Part shown: positions 5,539 through 7,599 of the stretch, piece by piece
How positions within the stretch are numbered: position 1 is the first letter of the stretch
Layout of the letters: each line of letters starts with the position of its first letter
Source of the DNA: Actinomycetota bacterium
Lineage (GTDB): Bacteria > Actinomycetota > Actinomycetes > Actinomycetales > Microbacteriaceae
Length of the DNA: 7,599 bases
NCBI GenBank assembly: GCA_027728145.1
Contig: JAQBZV010000046.1
Coordinates: 1-7,599, forward strand
Direction of reading: 5' to 3'
The notes under the pieces: model-generated
Seen by the model: only the letters and a program-made list of their open reading frames with translations
The model's database searches: none
What the model was told of the DNA's origin: nothing
Made by a program: the position numbers and the translations under genes

Positions 5539-6579
5539 ATGGCGACTCAACCTCATGACGAACGAGTGGCACAGACATCACTGGCCACCAAAATGCTTCA
5601 GAGACCTGAACTCGGGGCCCTCATCGGAGCGGCTGTCATCTTCTTCCTCTTTTGGAGCGTTGACACCACCGGAAACTTTGCGGCCGTCGGCGGAACTGCC
5701 GGCTGGACCGATATCGCAGCACCCATTGGCATCATCGCCGTCTTTGTCGCCCTGCTGATGATCGGTGGTGAGTTTGACCTTTCCACCGGTGTGATGGTGG
5801 GAACGTCCGGGCTGATGGCCGGTCTTCTCGCTACGGAATATGGCCTCAACATTTGGGCAGCCATTGCCATCGTGTTTGCTTTCGCTCTTCTCGTGGGATT
5901 CATCAACGGCGTCATCGTCGTGAAGACGGGGCTTCCCTCCTTCATCGTGACGCTCGCCACTTTCTTTGTTTTGCGCGGAGCAAACCTGGCCGTGACCAAA
6001 GAGCTCACTGGAACCGTTCGAGTCGCCAACGTGGAAGACGCGATTGGATTCGATTCCGCTCACGCGATCTTCGCCTCGAAGGCGATGATCGGAACCTCAA
6101 ACTTCCAGGTCTCCATCCTCTGGTGGGTGTTGGCCACCATCTTTGCCACCTGGCTGCTGAGTCGGACCCAGTTCGGTAACTGGATTTTTGCCTCTGGTGG
6201 CGACAAGAACGCAGCCCGCAACGCGGGTGTTCCGGTGAACCGAACCAAGATCACCCTGTTCATGATGTCCTCGCTTGCTTCGGCATTCGTGGGGGTCATG
6301 TTCGTCCTCCGTCTGCAGGGTATGCAGGCTGGCCAGGGTGTGGGTATGGAGTTCTTCTACATCATCGCCGCCGCGGTCGGCGGAACGCTGCTGATGGGTG
6401 GTGCAGGATCGGCCATTGGTGCCTCGATTGGTGCCGCCATCATGGGTATCGCCGACATCGGCATCCCCTACGCCCTGTGGGATCAGGACTGGCGCTGGAC
6501 CTTCATCGGTGTCATCCTCCTCGCCGCCGTGCTCGTGAACACCTATATAGGCAACAAAGCGAAGGGAGCCCGACGATGA
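5539..6579 (+). CDS. ABC transporter permease (ribose/inositol-type, RbsC-like family)
   Basis: This is the membrane subunit that forms the translocation path, presumably as a homodimer. The 346 residues have a short cytoplasmic N-terminus and about nine to ten hydrophobic segments, near 26-42, 57-76, 84-98, 104-127, 132-153, 190-208, 238-258, 272-289, 293-309 and 320-337. Family landmarks are GGEFDLS (76-82, the equivalent of GGIDLSVG), [10 protein letters not shown] (132-141), the cytoplasmic coupling loop [20 protein letters not shown] (212-231) contacting the ATPase, and [11 protein letters not shown] (281-291). The length is normal for the family. The ATG has a weak AGAGAAA site eight bases upstream. 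Its stop overlaps the ATPase start by four bases (ATGA), implying translational coupling of the two cytoplasm-facing parts. Substrate is inferred from context only. Confidence 0.9.
   Translation: MATQPHDERVAQTSLATKMLQRPELGALIGAAVIFFLFWSVDTTGNFAAVGGTAGWTDIAAPIGIIAVFVALLMIGGEFDLSTGVMVGTSGLMAGLLATEYGLNIWAAIAIVFAFALLVGFINGVIVVKTGLPSFIVTLATFFVLRGANLAVTKELTGTVRVANVEDAIGFDSAHAIFASKAMIGTSNFQVSILWWVLATIFATWLLSRTQFGNWIFASGGDKNAARNAGVPVNRTKITLFMMSSLASAFVGVMFVLRLQGMQAGQGVGMEFFYIIAAAVGGTLLMGGAGSAIGASIGAAIMGIADIGIPYALWDQDWRWTFIGVILLAAVLVNTYIGNKAKGARR
6561..6568 (+). promoter_or_regulatory. Ribosome binding site of the ATPase gene inside the permease 3' end
   Basis: GAAGGGAG lies seven bases before ATG 6576 and within the last codons of the permease gene. 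Together with the ATGA overlap it fixes the ATPase start, rather than an in-frame ATG at 6477 deep inside the permease gene. Confidence 0.75.
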
Positions 6580-7364
6580 CTGCTATTGCAATGGAGCTTA
6601 AAGACGTCGAGAAGTCCTTTGGAAGCGTGATTGCGCTCTCCCACGTCTCGGTCAAGGTTCGAGAAGGTGCTGTCACCTGCATCCTGGGTGATAACGGTGC
6701 TGGCAAGTCGACCCTCATCAAGGTCCTCTCCGGTGTGCACAAGCCCACCTCCGGTGTCTACGAAGTTCAGGGTGAACCCGTCTCTTTTGAGTCACCCCGT
6801 GACGCTTTGGCCAATGGAATCGCGACGGTCTACCAGGACCTCGCGACAATCCCTCTGATGTCGGTGTGGAGGAACTTCTTCCTCGGCAACGAAATCACCA
6901 AAGGGTGGGGACCCTTCCGCCGCCTCGACGTCAAGAAGATGAAAGAACTCGCCAAGCAGAACCTGCTGGAGATGGGCATTGATCTTCGCGACACCGGGCA
7001 GCAAATTGGAACCCTCTCCGGTGGAGAGCGCCAAGCCGTCGCGATCGCTCGCGCGGTCTACTTCGGTGCCAAGGTGCTCATCCTCGATGAGCCCACCTCC
7101 GCACTCGGTGTTCGCCAGTCCGGAATCGTGCTCAAGTATGTCCTCGCCGCGAAGGAGCGTGGAGTGTCGGTGGTGTTCATCACCCACAACCCCCACCACG
7201 CCTACCTGGTCGGTGACTTCTTCTATCTGCTCAACCGTGGTCATCTGGCCAATGAGTTTGAGCGCGCCAAGGTGGAACTTGATGAGCTCACCAAGGCGAT
7301 GGCTGGTGGTGCAGAGCTCGATGCTCTGACCAAGGAAATCCAGCAGGTCCGAGCAGACTCCTGA
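6576..7364 (+). CDS. ABC transporter ATP-binding protein, single-domain (FrcA-like)
   Basis: This ATPase powers the importer from the cytoplasmic face. The 262 residues contain one complete nucleotide-binding domain: Walker [10 protein letters not shown] (38-46), Q-loop Gln87 in TVYQD, signature LSGGERQ (147-153), Walker B VLILDEP (167-173) with Glu172, and the switch His204 in [10 protein letters not shown]. All catalytic residues are present. Most sugar importers of the ribose class (RbsA, MglA, XylG) have two such domains in about 500 residues. A single domain is the FrcA-type arrangement, so a homodimer is expected here. A C-terminal tail after about 235 ([14 protein letters not shown] and beyond) is charged and helical-looking. 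It is the last gene of the operon, followed five bases later by a terminator-like hairpin. Confidence 0.92.
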   Translation: MTAIAMELKDVEKSFGSVIALSHVSVKVREGAVTCILGDNGAGKSTLIKVLSGVHKPTSGVYEVQGEPVSFESPRDALANGIATVYQDLATIPLMSVWRNFFLGNEITKGWGPFRRLDVKKMKELAKQNLLEMGIDLRDTGQQIGTLSGGERQAVAIARAVYFGAKVLILDEPTSALGVRQSGIVLKYVLAAKERGVSVVFITHNPHHAYLVGDFFYLLNRGHLANEFERAKVELDELTKAMAGGAELDALTKEIQQVRADS

Positions 7365-7369
7365 GCAGA

Positions 7370-7411
7370 CACCCCGTTATCCCCCTGCTAGAGCACGGGG
7401 GTGACGGGGTG
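7370..7411. terminator. GC-rich hairpin, likely bidirectional terminator between convergent genes
   Basis: CACCCCGT (7370-7377) pairs with ACGGGGTG (7404-7411). Inside it CCCCC (7381-7385) pairs with GGGGG (7397-7401), and TGC pairs with GCA around loop TAGA with one bulged C. It begins five bases after the ATPase stop. The stop codon and last codons of the convergent minus-strand gene lie inside it. U-tracts are weak on both sides, so termination may be incomplete or Rho-assisted. Confidence 0.6.
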
Positions 7412-7599
7412 AAGCTTTCCTGAGGACTCTGCCTTGAGGGCCTCCAGGAGGTCCCGCACACTGACCGGTCCCACACCCAACTCCGCTTTCACGCGCGAGT
7501 TATCGAGGGATGTGTCCACGGGTACCGGTTCGCTAAAGCGCTCGGCTTCTGGGGGTTCACCGGAGGGGACAAAGGCGGGGTCAAGGTCAAACACTTCGC
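7388..7599 (-). CDS. C-terminal end of a probable NAD(P)-dependent sugar-nucleotide epimerase/reductase-like protein (5' part outside window)
   Basis: Only the last 69 codons are visible, ending at TAG 7390-7388. The stretch VDTSLDNSRVKAELG, followed by PVSVRDLLEALK, resembles the C-terminus of extended short-chain dehydrogenase/RmlD-like proteins, where a LDNSR segment precedes a final helix of the WR(E/D)AL kind. The cofactor-binding and catalytic motifs would lie in the missing N-terminal part, so the family call is tentative. The gene is transcribed towards the transporter operon. Its last residues are encoded within the terminator-like hairpin. A functional link to the inositol-type genes is not shown. 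Confidence 0.5.
   Translation of the reverse strand, partial: EVFDLDPAFVPSGEPPEAERFSEPVPVDTSLDNSRVKAELGVGPVSVRDLLEALKAESSGKLHPVTPVL

Noticed and set aside
5578..6063. Minus-strand open frame of 161 codons opposite the permease gene
   Set aside because: The translation is low-complexity, rich in Asp, Gly, Ser and His, as expected from reversing hydrophobic membrane codons. No start signal or domain is visible.

Overview
The window looks like part of a myo-inositol-type (or related cyclitol/sugar) uptake and breakdown locus from a high-G+C actinobacterium. A small-genome Microbacteriaceae-like member is my best guess. That rests on moderately high G+C, GTG and TTG starts, purine-rich Shine-Dalgarno sites, a lipoprotein-anchored solute-binding protein, and protein sequences that read as actinobacterial. 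The taxonomic call is inference from memory, not a search.

Left part (1-4142, minus strand): a compact catabolic operon read right to left. The first gene is a non-acylating aldehyde dehydrogenase (2706-4142). Next comes the ThDP enzyme IolD (721-2670), 35 bp further on. A HpcH/HpaI-family aldolase follows, its GTG start overlapping the iolD stop by four bases, and it runs off the left edge (1-724).

Middle (4143-4459): a 317-bp divergent control region with no gene. It holds a candidate sigma-70-type promoter for the minus-strand operon, embedded in a perfect TTGTCAC/GTGACAA inverted repeat. Closer to the transporter lies a 15-bp direct repeat (one mismatch, 19-bp period) bounded by a perfect 7-bp inverted repeat. 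These are good operator candidates for one or two repressors not encoded in this window.

Right part (4460-7364, plus strand): a complete ABC importer of the ribose/inositol class (CUT2-like), in the order lipoprotein binding protein, permease, ATPase. A long hairpin without a U-tract separates the binding-protein gene from the permease gene. The permease and ATPase genes overlap by four bases (ATGA). The ATPase has a single nucleotide-binding domain, as in FrcA, rather than the tandem domains of RbsA or MglA.

Right edge (7388-7599, minus strand): the C-terminal end of a convergent gene, probably an NAD(P)-dependent sugar-nucleotide epimerase/reductase-like protein. A GC-rich hairpin at the junction overlaps its stop codon and probably terminates both transcripts.

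Working model: the importer brings in a cyclitol. Dehydrogenase and dehydratase steps encoded elsewhere produce the cyclic dione, and IolD opens the ring. The aldolase and aldehyde dehydrogenase may then handle the later C-C cleavage and aldehyde oxidation. The main oddity is that the canonical IolJ and CoA-acylating IolA are not seen here, and enzymes from different families sit beside iolD instead. I see no RNA gene, CRISPR array, insertion sequence or attachment site.
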